Assembly (NCBI RefSeq): GCF_037042905.1
Contig: NC_087252.1
Span: 17,811,701 to 17,875,700, forward strand
Source of the DNA: Lytechinus pictus
Lineage: Eukaryota > Echinodermata > Echinoidea > Temnopleuroida > Toxopneustidae
DNA length: 64,000 bases
Direction of reading: 5' to 3'
Below are positions 12,250 to 24,285 of this stretch, piece after piece. The notes beneath the pieces are model-generated. The model was not told the origin of the DNA. It did not search any database and worked only from the letters and a program-made list of their open reading frames with translations. Both the position numbers and the translations under genes were made by a program. Positions within the stretch are counted from its first letter, which is position 1, and the number at the start of each line of letters is the position of its first letter.

Positions 12250-12900
12250 TCAGTGGCGTATTTATTCAGCATGGGTGCACGGGGGGGGGGGGGTGGCGAG
12301 GGCACCAAGTTAAAAAAAATAAATGAAATGGGGGGGGGGTAGACGTCAAAGAAAATCTGAGATTTCATTCTTAAAAACAAATTGAGGTATCTCACAAGGC
12401 CTAAATAAATAATGAGAACGCGAAGTGCGATCTGTTTCATATTTTTATTGTTATAGATTTTTCATGTATTATATCCTGAAAGCCTAAGTCAGGGGCGGAC
12501 CCAGCTTCCGCCAATAGGTTGAGGGGCCATTTTTTCACCCATATTTTCCCCGATCGGCCGCTCAAAATTGATTTGTTTTTGGTTTCTTTGAAGGGGTTGT
12601 CCCAGTGCCGTAATGAGCCAACAATTTCGAGGGGGCTCGATATGGTGTATCGCATAAAATTAATAAGAAGTTGCCAGTGAGCGAAGCGAGCAAGCAAATA
12701 TGCTGACATTTTTATTACAAAAATACAAGGTTGTGGTAAATTTTGACATAATATTTGGAAAATAATATTATATTTCATCCTAATCCCTTTCCTTTTCTCT
12801 CTATTTTTTCTTAGTCTTGATTCTCTCTTATTTTTTTTTTTTTTTTTTTTTTTTGGGGGGGGAGGGGGCAAAACGCCCATGTCCTAACAGTCATTTCCTA
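12250..12900. repeat. G/C-tract and GGCGGACCC fragments inside the array
   Basis: Contains the repeat words ACGGGGGGGGGGGG (12,280), CAGGGGCGGACCCAGC (12,492), GATCGGCCGCTC (12,553) and a poly-T/G-tract at 12,829-12,868. These are pieces of the same G-tract element family seen at 7,876, 20,880 and 62,640. The minus-strand frames at 12,108-12,880 are composed of these repeats. Confidence 0.5.
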
Positions 12901-15179
12901 GCTTTACTTTATAAGCAACATAAATGTGTAATAATCTCTTAAGCCCTATGTAATCTAAAAATAAAATTTCATGTATTTTGTCCTGAAAATTGAACATTTT
13001 GGGCAATGTTTGTGAACCTGAACAGGACGCGTTTGTAACTAGATAATTACCACGAGCGCGAAGCGCGAGCAGAAATGTTAAATATTCGTTCTGGCCTGGT
13101 CAAATAGGGTCCTGTTAAGGATGTTTTGCAGTTAGCCATTAAGACGATACATATTTCAACGATTAAATAATGAAAGCGCGAAGCGCAAGCTGAACATTTT
13201 TGATATTCCAACCTAAAAAGATGAGATTTCAAATCCCCCAATGGGACATTCGATTCATGTTAATTTGTCAATCATGAAAAAGGATGGGTAATTTTTGGTA
13301 TCTTCCTACAATGATAATGCGAGCGCAAAGCGCGAGCAGAAATTTTTTGATATTCTGATTCCAAACTGGATAATTTTAGCACGTTTTGAATAAGATCAAG
13401 CTTTGTATCTCAAAAACATGCGCGCGCGTGTTTTAGAGTTAGACAGAATCCTGGCAATCTGATAACATTTCATTTTTCATCATAAAAATCAATAATGCAA
13501 GCGCAGAGCCCGAGCTGAAAATAATATTTGAAATTCCGATATGAAAAGGGTCAATTTAAGCACTGTTTACAGCACTGTGTATATAGGGAAATTTGATAGC
13601 ACTATATAAATAATGCGAGCGCGAAGCGCGAGCTGATATTTTATTATTTATTTGACCTAGGATCGAGACATTTTAGGCCTAAGGACATTTTGTCATCATG
13701 AATGATGACTATCTTCTATTTCTTTTCCTAAGACTTGTTGATATTTATTTCTGAAAAAGGGACAATTATGAATTCATACAAATTTCATTTCATATTTATT
13801 AAACTGTTAAGCCTAATGAGTGTGCGAAATTTGTTGACAGTTCATGAGGCCTGAAAACTGGATATTTTAAGTATTTTTGTAATCATGAATAGGATTCATT
13901 GGTTGATATATTTTTAGCAAATAATGCGAGCGCAAATTGCGATCTGGATTTTTTAAATAGAATTAATATATAGGTATACATAACTCACCAATCAAAATGC
14001 GAGCGCACAGCGCTAGCTCATAGGCCTTTATTATTTTTTTTTACAATCGAGACACCTGAAAAGGTATATTTAGAGAATCTTATGTGAAATATAAAAAGAC
14101 AATAGGTAGGCCTACTTGGCAAATAGTGCGAGCGCACAAAATGTTGCAAATGTTGATTCAAACCATAAAACGGACATTTTCCAGAGCACTCAAAAACATA
14201 AATTGGTAAATAAAACAAAATAATGAAAGATCGATGTCCGAGCTGAATTATGTTTTGTATATTGATATCAAAACTTGATATTTTAAACTACATATCAGCC
14301 TATTGAGCAAGATATGTATCTCATCGAGCAGGCAATGCGAGCGCGATGCGCGAGCGAACTTTAATATAGTGACATTAAATATTTAAAAAAAATTGTTTTC
14401 CAAGTCTTCTCCTGACCTTATTTTATTCACTCGTCTTCCTCCTTTTATGTTTCGTCTTCTTTTTTCTCCTTTCTTTCCCCGTTTTTCACAATTAATTTGC
14501 TCTGTCAATAGGGGGGAGGTTGCCCTCGGGCGGCCTCGATCCGCCTATGTTAGTAGTTGTTATGATGAACACGATGCATATCTATTAAGAAATGAATGCG
14601 ACCGCGAAGTGCTAGCTGAAAACTTTTATAATGATGAAATGAAAAATACATTTTCAGTTGTCAGGTTAGAATATCAAATATTTTCAGCTTGTGCTGCTCG
14701 TTCGCATAAAAAACTGTAAGGTCGGGATGCGTATATGACTAAACAATTTATTGATGCCAGCGCGAAGCGCGAGCTCAATTTTGTATATACTGACTTAGGA
14801 AGGACTAAGGTATAATTCCTATTCTAATTGCTTGTCCTTTTTCTCTTCCTTTTTTCTGTTTTACCCCTTTTTTGCGCCACCATGGGGGGAGGGGGGGCAA
14901 AATCTTTGCCCCATGGATCGGCCTATGTATGTTGACTTGAAAACCACTAACACTTACATGTGGGATTGAGGCAGAGGATGTATACCTCATTAATCAAATA
15001 TTGCGAGCGCGTAGCGCGAGCTGAATTTGATAATAACCTTTTTTGTGACACTGAACAGGGTATCTATCTCGCTAAACAGACTTAAAACTCGGAAACATTG
15101 TTTTTTCTGTTATCGTAAAAAACGGGATATTTTAAATCAGCCGCATTAATTTAAGTTTTTTGGGCAGGACATATATTTT

Positions 15180-15480
15180 ACTATAAACAATGAATTTGCA
15201 TGAAGTTCAAGGTCAATTTGGCGCCCTCGGTTGAACATAAACTTGGCGCCCCCATGTGAAATATAACTTTGCCCTCATCTCCCTCTCTGTATTTGTCGCA
15301 TTATGGTCAAAATTCAAATTAGCGCTCCCCTAGTTCGAACATCAATTCGGTGCCCCGCTAGATCGAACATCAATTCGGCGCCCCATAGTTCGAACGTCAT
15401 TTTGGCGCCATCAAATCGACGTCCAGGGGAGCGTTTCATGAAAGGACTTGTCGGACAAAAATGTTGATGAAACGCTCCCC
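15180..15480 (+). repeat. TTCGAACATCAATTTGGCGCC repeat block
   Basis: Four to five diverged copies of a TCGAACATCAATTCGGCGCC-type word, leading into the polypyrimidine tract. The same block precedes the polypyrimidine tract at 27,595-27,745, so it belongs to a repeated unit inside the foldback interior. Confidence 0.75.
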
Positions 15481-15481
15481 A

Positions 15482-16296
15482 GGTCAACATCTCCCTTTCT
15501 TTCTTTGTTCTTTCTCTTATCCTCATTCCCCTTCCTTCCTTTCTCTTTCTTTCTCTCTTTCTTTCCCCCTCTTCTTTTCCCCCTTTTCTTCTCTTTTCCC
15601 CCATCTTTTCTTTCCCCCTTTTCTTCTCTTTTTCTGTCTTTTCCTTCCCTCTTTTCCTCTCTATTTTCTCGTTTTTCCTCTCTTCCCCCTTACTCTCTTT
15701 TTTTTTCTTCTCTTTTCCTCTCTTCCTCTCTCTCTCTCTTTTCTTATTTTCTTCCCATCTTCCTCTCTCTTTAAATATTATTATCTTCCTTCCTCTTTTT
15801 TTCTTCTTTTCCCCCTTTCCGTTATTCTTTTCTTTTCTTTCTTTTCCCTCTTCCACTTTTTTCTCTTTCCCCCTTTACTTCTCCCTTTCTTTTTCTTTCC
15901 TTTCCCCCTTTTTTCTCTTTTATTTTTTTTTCTTCTCTCCCTCCCCTTCCTCCCTCTTTCTTCTCTTCTTTTCCCCTCTTCCTCTCTCTCTCTTTTTTCT
16001 TATCTTTCTTCCCATCTTCCTCTATTTAAATATTCTTCTCTTCCTTCCTCTTTTTTTTCCTTCTTTTTCCTCCTTTTCCTTTCTCCTTTCTTTTCTTCTC
16101 TTCTTTCTCCCTCCTCTTTTTTTCCTCTTCTTTCCCCTTTTCTTCTCCCTTTTTTTCTTTGTCTTTCCTTTTCCCTTTTTCTTCTCTTCTTCTCTTACTT
16201 TCTCCTTCTTACTCTCTTTTCTATTCTCTTCTTTTCCTATCTTCCTCTCTCTTTTTTTATTCTCTCTCTTTTCCCCTCTTCACCCCTCTTTTTTTG
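15482..16296 (+). repeat. ~800-bp polypyrimidine (CTTT/CCCTTTTC) tract
   Basis: Almost purely C and T on the plus strand, with recurring CCCCCTTTTCTTCTC and CTTCCTCTCTCT phrases. The long plus and minus open frames here (15,461-16,297; 15,314-15,856) are compositional artefacts. A close copy is at 27,760-29,235. Such tracts can form triplex DNA; this is general knowledge and was not tested here. Confidence 0.95.
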
Positions 16297-16443
16297 AGCT
16301 GGGGGTTGGGGGGGGGGGGGGTGGTGAGGCAGTTCCCACTCGGCCCCCCCCCCCCATGGATCCGCACCTGATAGAACCCCATGGCCTCGTATCATTTGAC
16401 CTTTGGACCTCTCGATGACATTTGATATATCTGATCACACACT
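16297..16443 (+). repeat. Foldback interior spacer (GATCCGCACC ... ATCTGATCACAC)
   Basis: A G-tract and C-tract are followed by ATGGATCCGCACCTGATAG, CCTCGTATCA, TGACCTTTGGACCTCTCGAT and ACACACTGCGG. The same order occurs at 29,245-29,390, confirming two copies of this inner half. Confidence 0.7.
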
Positions 16444-16556
16444 GCGGACTATCGGACCCGCGGTCTATCGGACCCGCGGACTATCGGACCCGCGGTCTAT
16501 AGGACCCGCGGACTAACGGACCCGCGGTCTATCGGACCCGCGGTCTATCGGGATGT
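16444..16556 (+). repeat. 16-bp CCGCGG minisatellite, right inner arm
   Basis: About seven units of the type ATCGGACCCGCGGTCT, in inverted orientation relative to 7,012-7,127. Confidence 0.9.
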
Positions 16557-16609
16557 CCCCAGAACACGAGCCCTCTCGCCTATGTAAAAATGGCTCCTCG
16601 TTGACCGCG

Positions 16610-17546
16610 CTGTCCTGTCTTTTCGCCTTTTAATACCGAAAAAGTCGAGAAGACGAGATTTGGAATCTCGCCTTCTCACCTTCTCATACCCGAGAAGTCG
16701 AGAAGACGAGATTTGAAATCTCGCTTTCTCATCTTCTCATACCCGAAAAGTCGACAATACGAGATTTAGAATCTCGCTTTCTCACCTTCTCATACCCTAG
16801 AAGTCGAGAAGACGAAGTTCGGAATCTCGCTTTCTCATCTTCACATACCCGAGAAGTCGAGAAGACGAGATTTAGAATCTCGCTTTCTCACCTTCTCATA
16901 CCCTAGAAGTCGAGAAGACGAGATTCGGAATCTCGCTTTCTCATCTTCACATACCCGAGAAGTCGAGAAGACGAGATTTAGAATCTCGCTTTCTCACCTT
17001 CTCATACCCTAGAAGTCGAGAAGACGAAGTTCGGAATCTCGCTTTCTCATCTTCACATACCCGAGAAGTCGAGAAGACGAGATTTAGAATCTCGCTTTCT
17101 CACCTTCTCATACCCTAGAAGTCGAGAAGACGAGATTCGGAATCTCGCTTTCTCATCTTCACCTACCCGAGAAGTCGAGAAGACGAGATTTAGAATCTCG
17201 CTTTCTCACCTTCACATACCCGAGAAGTCGAGAAGACGAGATTTGGAATCTCGCTTTCTCACCTTCACATACCCGAGAAGTCGAGAAGACGAGATTTAGA
17301 ATCTCGCTTTCTCATCTTCACATACCAGAGAAGTCGGGAAGACGAGATTTGGAATCTCGCTTTATCGCCTTCTGGTATCCGAGAAGTCGAGAAGACGAGA
17401 TTTGGAACTTCACCGTCTCGCCTTATTGGACAAAAAAGGCTGAGAAGACGAGATACCGGATCACACCTTCTCGCTTTATCGGACCCAAAAAGTCGAGAAG
17501 ACGAGGAATTATCTCGTCATCTCGGTGGCACTTTTAAGCTTCCGTG
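16610..17546 (-). repeat. Foldback right arm, outer ~53-bp subrepeats
   Basis: Inverted counterpart of 6,240-6,960, with about 14 units carrying CGAGATTNNNAATCTCG cores and the same alternating dimer pattern. It ends CGGTGGCACTTTTAAGCTTC. Slightly longer than the left arm, consistent with unequal exchange among units. The frame at 17,349-17,537 is a repeat translation. Confidence 0.9.
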
Positions 17547-17552
17547 CTTTTC

Positions 17553-18290
17553 AGCTCGAAAAAAATTAAATATTTTGCTTAAGCATATTCTTTTGGTTGG
17601 CTAGCTTTTGCTTGTGCTTGAAGCAATTGTTTCCTGACCCCTTGGTTCTAGTTAATAAATTTATATATACAGTTGCCATTCAGTTTGCACTGCCTAGGAA
17701 GAAAACATTTACATTTAGGCTACTGTAACATTTGGGGTTGGGAGCCCCAACTACCCGTTCTGCCTTCCCCTACCCCTACTACCTTGCTTCTTGAGGAAAT
17801 TTTCACATTCAAATTAAAATTCATTTTATTCATATCCATCGAAATATGAACAAAATCAGGAATATCATCAATACAAGAAAAGTCAATATTATAACTTCAG
17901 GAAAAAGGTAAAACCAACAGCAAATGCTTGATCTTACTAGCAAAAGCATTTGCTTGCTCATTTTTATGCATATGTAATGAAGCAAAAGCCTAGCAAAAGC
18001 ATTTGTTATTGATTATGCATCTGACCCAATATAGGCCGAAAGTAGCAATTGCTTTTGTTAGGCTTTTGCTTAGCTTTTGCTTAATATTCCGTACGCATAA
18101 AAATGAGCGAGCAAAAGCTCAAGCAATTTCTAATATATCATCGTTTGCTTCACGATCAAGCTATTGCTAAAAAGCATATGCATAAAACGAATATTTTGCT
18201 TGTGCGTTTAAGCATTTGCTTGTGCTTTATCTAGTACCTTCAGAGCAGCTTGAGCGTTTACTCGATCAGCCCGTTCGCGTAACTGAGAGA
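17553..18290. repeat. AGCAAAAGC / GCTTTTGCT-rich repeat, copy 2
   Basis: Direct homologue of 870-1,400 (GCATATGCATAAAACGAATATTTTGC, AGCAGCTTGAGCGTTTAC). It carries tandem-like GCTTTTGCTTAGC words. No coding sequence. Confidence 0.6.
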
Positions 18291-18711
18291 GAACCAAAAG
18301 GTGTACAGAAGCCTGAAGTCTGAGGAAAGATGGAGGAGAGAAAATGTATTTTGCACTACCACACTTTTGCGTTCGAGCCCCGCTTTTGTTCTGTGAGTCG
18401 TGTTCGCACTATACAAATTTATTTGAAAGCAAGTCATGGGGTTGCTTTTGCATTTTCCTAAGTTGATATTGAAGGATTTTGTGAAATTTTTCAGATTTCA
18501 ACGTTGACGACGCTCTGGTTCTGCTATATGCAGACGAGGCAAATGATGGGGCCTTACACTGCGTATGCCTATCTGCCTATGGAGCAATTGAAACATTCTA
18601 AACACCGGCAAGAAAGCAATTTTGTTTAGCGTTTTAACCCTAAAAAGACTGGGATATTTGAGATGTATTGAGGACCGAGATAAGAAGGGGACCATGATGC
18701 CCCCTTCTAAT
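18291..18711. repeat. Host piece, second part of segmental duplication
   Basis: AAGCAAGTCATGGGGTTGC through CAGATTTCAACGTTGACGACG (18,428-18,512) matches 60,289-60,370. The remainder is unremarkable. The short minus-strand frame at 18,498-18,695 has no recognisable family. Confidence 0.55.
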
Positions 18712-20925
18712 CCATAGGCGGATCCAGGGGGCCCGAGGGGCCCGCCCCCCCCCCCTATTGGCGGAGCAAAAAAAAAGGGGGGAAAAGAAAGAAAAAAAAA
18801 GAAAAAGGAGGGAAAAGAGAGGAGAAAAGGGATAGGAGGAAGACGAGTGAATAAAATAAGATGAGGGGAAGACTTGGAAAATAAAAGGAATCTTTCATGT
18901 CACTACAAAAAAAATTTCGCTCGCGTTTCACGCTCGCATTGCTTGTTAGGTGATTTTGTTCAATGAACGTTATCTTGTTCAATAAGGAGTTTAAATATCA
19001 AGTTTGGAAGTCAATATACAAAAAATATTCCATCTATAAAAATCGAACTTTCATTATTTTGTGAGATTTACTAAATGATTTTTAAAATTGCTTTGGAAAA
19101 AATATCAGTTTTATGGACTGAATATTGACATTTTCTACTCGCGCTGCATGCACGCTAGCAAATTTTGATTTATCAGGTACCTATTATTTTCGTGTATTCC
19201 ATAAAGTTGTCAAAATATCCCTTTTCAGGTTTGATTGTTAAAACGTATCAGCTAGCGCTGCACGCTCGCATTTTGATGGTCGAATTATGTATGTCTCAAT
19301 ATTGATTACATTATAAACTGCTTAAAATCCACTTTTCATGACAGTGTATAAAAAACTTAGGCTCGCAGTTTTTGCTCGCATTAATGGTTAAAGATATTTT
19401 AAGTGATGCATCCATTTTGCAAAAGTGCTTTAGATGTCCAGTTTTCAGGCCATAATACCATCAGATTTCGCGCCCTCATTAGGCATTAATGAATAAGATA
19501 TCAATTTATTTATAATTGAAATGTCCATTTTGTTTCATCTCGCGCTTAGCAAGAGGAATAGAAAAACATTCATCTTTTTCATAATTATGATGACATGTCC
19601 TATCCGGTGTCCTATGTCCTATGTCAAAACTCAAAGCAATTATAATGAAAAATATTAGCTCTTTATCAAGTGCGACCCATATCCACCTCATTATTTTCCT
19701 ACAAAGTGCTTGAAATAGAATGCTGAAATTGAGATCGGAATATCAAATAGTTTAAGCTCGCGCTTCGCGCTCGCTTTTATTTTCATAATAAAATGTGTAT
19801 TTACAATGCCCAGATTCTAGGTCTAAATATTAAACACGCGCGCACATTTTTATTCAGATCCTCAACTTGTTCTCTATCTAAATCATTATCCAGTTTCAGA
19901 TGACAATAAAAAAAAATTTCTGCTCGCGCTTTGTGCTCGCATTATTGATGTAGGAAGATCCCCTTTACTCATTATTTTCATTATTTACAAAACATGAATA
20001 GAGTGTCCCGTTTTGGGGTCTTAATATCGAATTCTTTCCGCTCGCATCAATGTTTAGTTATATAGCTATCCTGTTCACGATTACGCAAATTGATTGAAAT
20101 TTTCCATTCTTTATGCAGAAATGTCAAAAATTTTCAGCTCGCGCTTCGCGCTCGCATTATTTGATTGTTGAAATATGTAACGTCTTAATGGCTAAGTGCA
20201 AGCAGTCCTTAACAGGTACTTTTTATATCAGTTTAAAACGTATATGAAAATTTACTGCTCGCGCTTTGCGCTCGCATTATTAATGTAAGGAACATCCCAA
20301 TTTGCTCATCCTTGTCATGATTTACAAAACATGAATATAAAGTGTCTCGTTCAGAAGGTCTAAATCTCGAAAATTTTCGGCTCGCGCTTCGCGCTCGCAT
20401 CAATTGTTTAGTTATATACCTATTCTGTTTAAGTTACAGAAAGTGCTGAGAATTTCCGTTCTTTAGGTAAAAATGTCAAAAAATTTTAGCTCGCGCTTTG
20501 CGCTCGCATTATTTGATTTCTAAAATATGTAACGTATTCCTGGCTAAACTGCATACAGTCTTTAACAAGCACCTTTTCCATCAGTTCATTTCTGCTCGCG
20601 CTTCGCGTTCGTAGTAATTATTTAGTTGCATACACATCTTTTTCAGGATAACAAACATTGTCCAGAATGTTCATATTTTAGGAAAAAATGCATAAGATTT
20701 CCAAAAAATTTAGCTCGCGCTTCGCGCTTGCATTATATAGATAAGGATTATGATATTATATATTTATGTTGATTTATAAGAATAAAGCTAAGAAGTGACT
20801 ATTCGGATTACCCCTTAAAAAAACCAAAAATCATCTTAGAGCGGCCGATCGGGGAAAATATGGCTGAAAAAAAATTCCGCCCCCCCCCCCCCCCCCGCTA
20901 TTGGCGAAGGCTGGGTCTGCCCCTG
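18712..20925 (-). mobile_element. 2.2-kb hAT-like non-autonomous element with inverted motif array
   Basis: Left end AGGCGGATCCAGGGGG, right end GGCTGGGTCTGCCCCTG; the right terminus fits the CAGGGGC hAT-type end. Imperfect TAATC flanks both sides. The interior is the motif array in reverse orientation (GCTCGCGCTTCGCGCTCGCATT at about 19,755, 20,138, 20,258, 20,382, 20,490, 20,594 and 20,713). It is homologous, inverted, to 8,030-10,500. The apparent minus frame at 18,755-18,982 lies in its A/G-rich start. No transposase. Confidence 0.65.
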
Positions 20926-21462
20926 TAATCTCGGCCACCGTTCACGCGATCGAAGTTAAATTTTGCACGCACATTCCTTACCAAAAGAAACTACTAGCCA
21001 TTTTTTTATATTGAAAATAAGTATCTGTATATCAACTATGGATAAAATATACATATTTATTCGTAAAAAAAATTATTTGCATATTTAACACTCAGTTTTA
21101 CTTCAAACTTTCATTTTTAAAGATGAAATCTATGCAATTTTATTTAAAGGTTTCCGGAAAAATAAATTGCGAAAGCCAAATTATTCCGTATGTATTTCTC
21201 TCTTTTTAAATTTCCTATTCATTTCTGTGTCTTTCATCTTTTTCTTTCTTCAATGGAAATTATTACAGACTATTTAAAACCTAAATTAAACCCTCAATTA
21301 ATCAAGCAGACCAATTAGAAGGGAGACTAATCGCCCTTTTATGAATTTCATCTTCGTCAGAATTTGTACACAACGTATAAATATGAGCCATTTCCTGTTT
21401 AACATTGTCTCGTAAAAACTCACGTGGCATTGCGATGCTATACCCGTAGGTCGAATTTGTCT
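20926..21462. other. No recognisable feature
   Basis: AT-rich sequence without long open frames or obvious repeats. It holds a short run of host-like DNA before the TTAA MITE. Confidence 0.5.
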
Positions 21463-21466
21463 TTAA

Positions 21467-22055
21467 AGGAGAATGAAACCCTTGAAACCAGCTGAATCCA
21501 TATCAAAGAGAAAAATCAAAGAAACATATTGTTGAAAGTTTGAGGAAGATTGAATGAATAATAAGAAAGTTATGAGCATTTGAATATTAAGATCACTAAT
21601 GCCATGTAGATCCTCCCATTGGCAATGCGACCAAGATCTGTGATGTCACACACGTACAACTCCCTCATAACTTTAGTACTTATGTCACTTATATTCTCAC
21701 TTTTATAGAGTCTATCACAAGGTGAGGTGTTCTCTTTATGAGAGGACAAGTACAGAGGTTTCACAACATTATATCATTGATGAATCGTTTGTCATATGAT
21801 TAGAATGAGCAAAAAGAGATGTTTTGGGGTATATTTTCAGTGTCCAAAAGGGGAGAGTTGTTCATCTGTGATCTGTGATCATAGATCTTGGTCGCATTGC
21901 CAATGGGAGGATCTCCATAGCATTAGTGATGTCGACATTCAAATGCTCATAACTCTTCTATTGCTAGTCCTATTTTACTCAAACTTTTGTTGATCTTATT
22001 CTTTGATTTTCCTGCTTTCACAAAAGCTAACTTGCTCCAAGAGTTTCATTCTCCT
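21467..22055. mobile_element. piggyBac-type MITE with TTAA target duplication
   Basis: Begins AGGAGAATGAAACCCTTG and ends GTTTCATTCTCCT, flanked by TTAA (21,463-21,466 and 22,056-22,059). Long internal inverted segments (ATCCTCCCATTGGCAATGCG versus CGCATTGCCAATGGGAGGAT) make it almost a full-length foldback. The two short frames inside (21,570-21,764; 21,796-21,993) are opposite-strand images of these arms. No transposase, so non-autonomous. Confidence 0.85.
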
Positions 22056-22059
22056 TTAA

Positions 22060-22989
22060 GAAATGCACGAGACATGAAAAAAAGTCATACAATTTTGCGG
22101 CGCTTTTTTTTTTCGTTCTTGGGATTTTGGTGATATAATTTACCAATGCAAAATTCACCCCTTTCCCTTTCATTTTCTTATTTTCCTTAATTGCTTCTTC
22201 TTAGTTATGGATTTGTTTAGTGATATTTTGACAATATTTTTTAATTTCACTTCAAATTAGTATTGCGAAGAATATTACCAAACAAATGGGATAATGAGTG
22301 ACAAAAGGAACCGTTAAATGCAATTTTACGCAGAAACCAGTTAATACCCTTTTCAAAAATGATGCCACTAATTCAGGTGGTCGATAAGGGTTATGAGGCT
22401 GCAAGCCACGCAAAATGAGACAAAAAATACCTGAATACACCCTCACAATCATAAAGTGCACTTTTCATGTAGTAAAGTGCCCAAAACGTTGTAATTTCAC
22501 ACAATTTCGCGTGATATCTCATCCATTTAAATCTTTGTTTCCTATAAAACACACGTTTTCCAGCTTAGCACAATATTCATGATAATAAGGTATCTCTGTT
22601 TAATATTTACCGTTTGAAAAGTGAATGGAAGATAAAAAAAACATGAACAACATTTTAAAGGGACTCATTCATCTTCATCAGAATCAGCATAAAGTTAGAT
22701 AATGTATATGGCCTACCATTTCTTGTAGTAGTAGTAGTATTAGTAGTAGTAGCAGTAGTAGTAATAATAATAATAATCATAATTATAAGCATTCATATGG
22801 CGCCATCTATCTAGGAATATCCGATCCCGAGGCACACAAGAAAAAGAAAGAATGAGAGAGTTTGGATGAGTGTCAAAGTGCCAAGAACTATTGTTAAAAT
22901 ATTAGCTTCAGTTTAGATTTGAAAGTCTCTAGTGATGATATAATTATTCTTAGATTCAATGGAAAATTATTCCAAAGAGAATGGTACTA
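22060..22989. repeat. Host piece, third part of segmental duplication, with (TAG)n run
   Basis: The words GTTTAGTGATATTTTGACAA, TTAATTTCACTTCAAATTAG and TATGAGGCTGCAAGCCA match 60,605-60,930 in the same orientation. At 22,724-22,780 there is a TAG/TAA trinucleotide microsatellite. No gene; the minus frame at 22,252-22,461 is unsupported because its homologous copy is not open in the same way. Confidence 0.55.
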
Positions 22990-22998
22990 GCACGATTG

Positions 22999-23506
22999 CA
23001 GGGGCGGCAGAACAAGGGGGGGGGGGGAGGCAGGGGGGCACCCCCAATAAAAAAAATCCCCTCTTTCAAAAATGGAATGTGTCCTTTTTCAAATGATATA
23101 CCCTATTTGAAGTAAAACACAATACATTTTCGGTTAGAAAATCGTAATAATTTTGGGCTCGCGTTCGCATCAATTAATGTTTAGTAAAGTACTAATTTTA
23201 TTCTTGGTTACAAAAAGTGCTAAGACTTTCCAGTTTTTAGGTTGGAATATATCATAAATTTTTAGCTCGCACTTGGTGCTCACATTAATTGATTGGTGAG
23301 ATATTGATCAGTCTCTAAATGCAGTCCTTATCAGGTTCCCTTTCTGGTCAGTAAATAACTTAATTACTACAAAACACACACCTACTTCAAGCAGATGATA
23401 ATCCTACGGAGAAAATATCCGTTTGCTCCAAAATGCCAATTTTGACATATAAGTGCCCTTTTGGAGCTTTGATCCCCCCAAACGAAAATAGGGTCCGCCG
23501 CCCCAG
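22999..23506. mobile_element. hAT-like MITE with 8-bp target duplication
   Basis: Termini CAGGGGCGGC and GCCGCCCCAG are inverted, with CACGATTG / CACGGTTG flanking copies (22,991-22,998 and 23,507-23,514, one mismatch). A G-tract follows the left end. The interior contains degenerate GCTCGCGTTCGCATCAATTA units, linking it to the 18.7-kb element. The size and 8-bp duplication suit the hAT superfamily. Confidence 0.75.
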
Positions 23507-23514
23507 CACGGTTG

Positions 23515-24180
23515 TTCATGCATAGGGGGAAAAAAACATTTTAAAAATAGATTTTATCGTTATATTGAGATTTAGACGTCGTGTAATATTTCACTTTTTT
23601 GCCCTTTATTTTTTTCTTTATTGGTCGTAAATATTTTAGGGGTTCCAAAACCATCCTACACACTAAGAACTATATGTTCAAAATTGAACCCCGAAAGGTT
23701 GATGCAAAATCAGTACCCTATGGGTTCAAAATTGAACCCCTGATTTGGGGTTAAAAAACTGAACCCTGCGGTTGGGGTTCATTTTTGCACCCTGCATGTT
23801 AAAAACTGCACCCCTAAATTTAAATTGAACCCCAGGGGTGCAGTTTTGAACCCGCAGGGTGCAAAAATGAACCCCGACCGCAGGGTTCAATTTTTGAACC
23901 CCAAATCAGGGGTTCAATTTTTGAACCCAAAGGGTGCTGATTTTTCATCAACCTTTCGGGGTTCAATTTTAAACATTTATTTCTTAGTGTGTAAGCCCCC
24001 TCCCTATCTGTCCGCCATTGCGGAAAAAGTCAAGTATGTAGTACTAAAATATTCATGCTTTTAGCTAGGGTATCACTTTGTTCATCGTTACAGGTAATGC
24101 AGAAAAATGCGGGTATATTTTACATGATAACATATTTATAATTACCAGTTAAACATATACATAAGTACGTTTTGACCTTC
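23515..24180. repeat. Host piece, fourth part of segmental duplication
   Basis: GTTGTTCATGCATAGG, TTTAGACGTCGTGTAATATTTCACTTTTTTG, CTATCTGTCCGCCATTGCGG and GGTAATGCAGAAAAATGC match 61,095-61,350. The match is interrupted only by the MITE at 23,659-23,991. Non-coding as far as can be seen. Confidence 0.6.
23659..23991. mobile_element. Palindromic MITE, TA target duplication
   Basis: Starts CACACTAAGAAC and ends with the near-complement TTTCTTAGTGTG, with TA on each side. It is built of GGGTTCAATTTTTGAACCC-like blocks in inverted array. The homologous site at about 61,230 lacks it, so it inserted after the duplication. The 79-codon frame at 23,825-24,064 arises from these blocks. Confidence 0.8.
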
Positions 24181-24285
24181 GAAAGAGCAAACAGCTCCCT
24201 TATTTTTTTTTAGTCCAGTTTTGTATTAGTTTTTATCATATGAGTTCACGATGATTCGGTTCCTTGTTTTAATCTCATATTAAAG

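Larger units (their letters stand above)
8205..15020 (+). repeat. Array of ~100-180-bp units headed by GCGAGCGCGAAGCGCGAGC
   Basis: About 25 occurrences of ATGCGAGCGCGAAGCGCGAGC or close variants, at roughly 8,213, 8,333, 8,437, 8,548, 10,278, 11,653, 12,054, 13,052, 13,170, 13,317, 13,613, 13,923, 14,333, 14,754 and 15,000. Each is followed by diverged AT-rich sequence sharing words such as GATATTC, AAGCACTTTTTG and AATCATGAA. The core GCGC-GAA-GCGC can form a hairpin. The array is interrupted by a LINE (9,085-9,977), a mariner-like insertion (10,632-11,617) and a G-tract fragment (12,250-12,900). Confidence 0.85.
6240..17546. mobile_element. 11.3-kb foldback-type element with ~1-kb subrepeat arms
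   Basis: The left end, TACGGAAGCTTAAAAGTGCC, is the reverse complement of the right end apart from the first base. Both arms contain head-to-tail ~53-bp units (outer domain) followed by 16-bp CCGCGG units (inner domain), in inverted orientation. CTTTTC flanks both ends (6,234-6,239 and 17,547-17,552), a plausible 6-bp target duplication. No transposase was seen; the interior consists of other repeats, a LINE and a mariner-like insertion. The design matches foldback elements, including sea urchin TU elements, by architecture only. Alternatively it could be two separate solo arms. Confidence 0.7.

Noticed and set aside
15314..16371. Open frames up to 278 codons on both strands
   Set aside because: Pure compositional effect of the polypyrimidine tract (no stop codons on either reading of C/T or A/G sequence).
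8205..20740. Regularly spaced near-palindromic repeats resembling a CRISPR array
   Set aside because: Spacing is irregular and long (~100-180 bp), spacers are related to each other, and the context is eukaryotic transposons.
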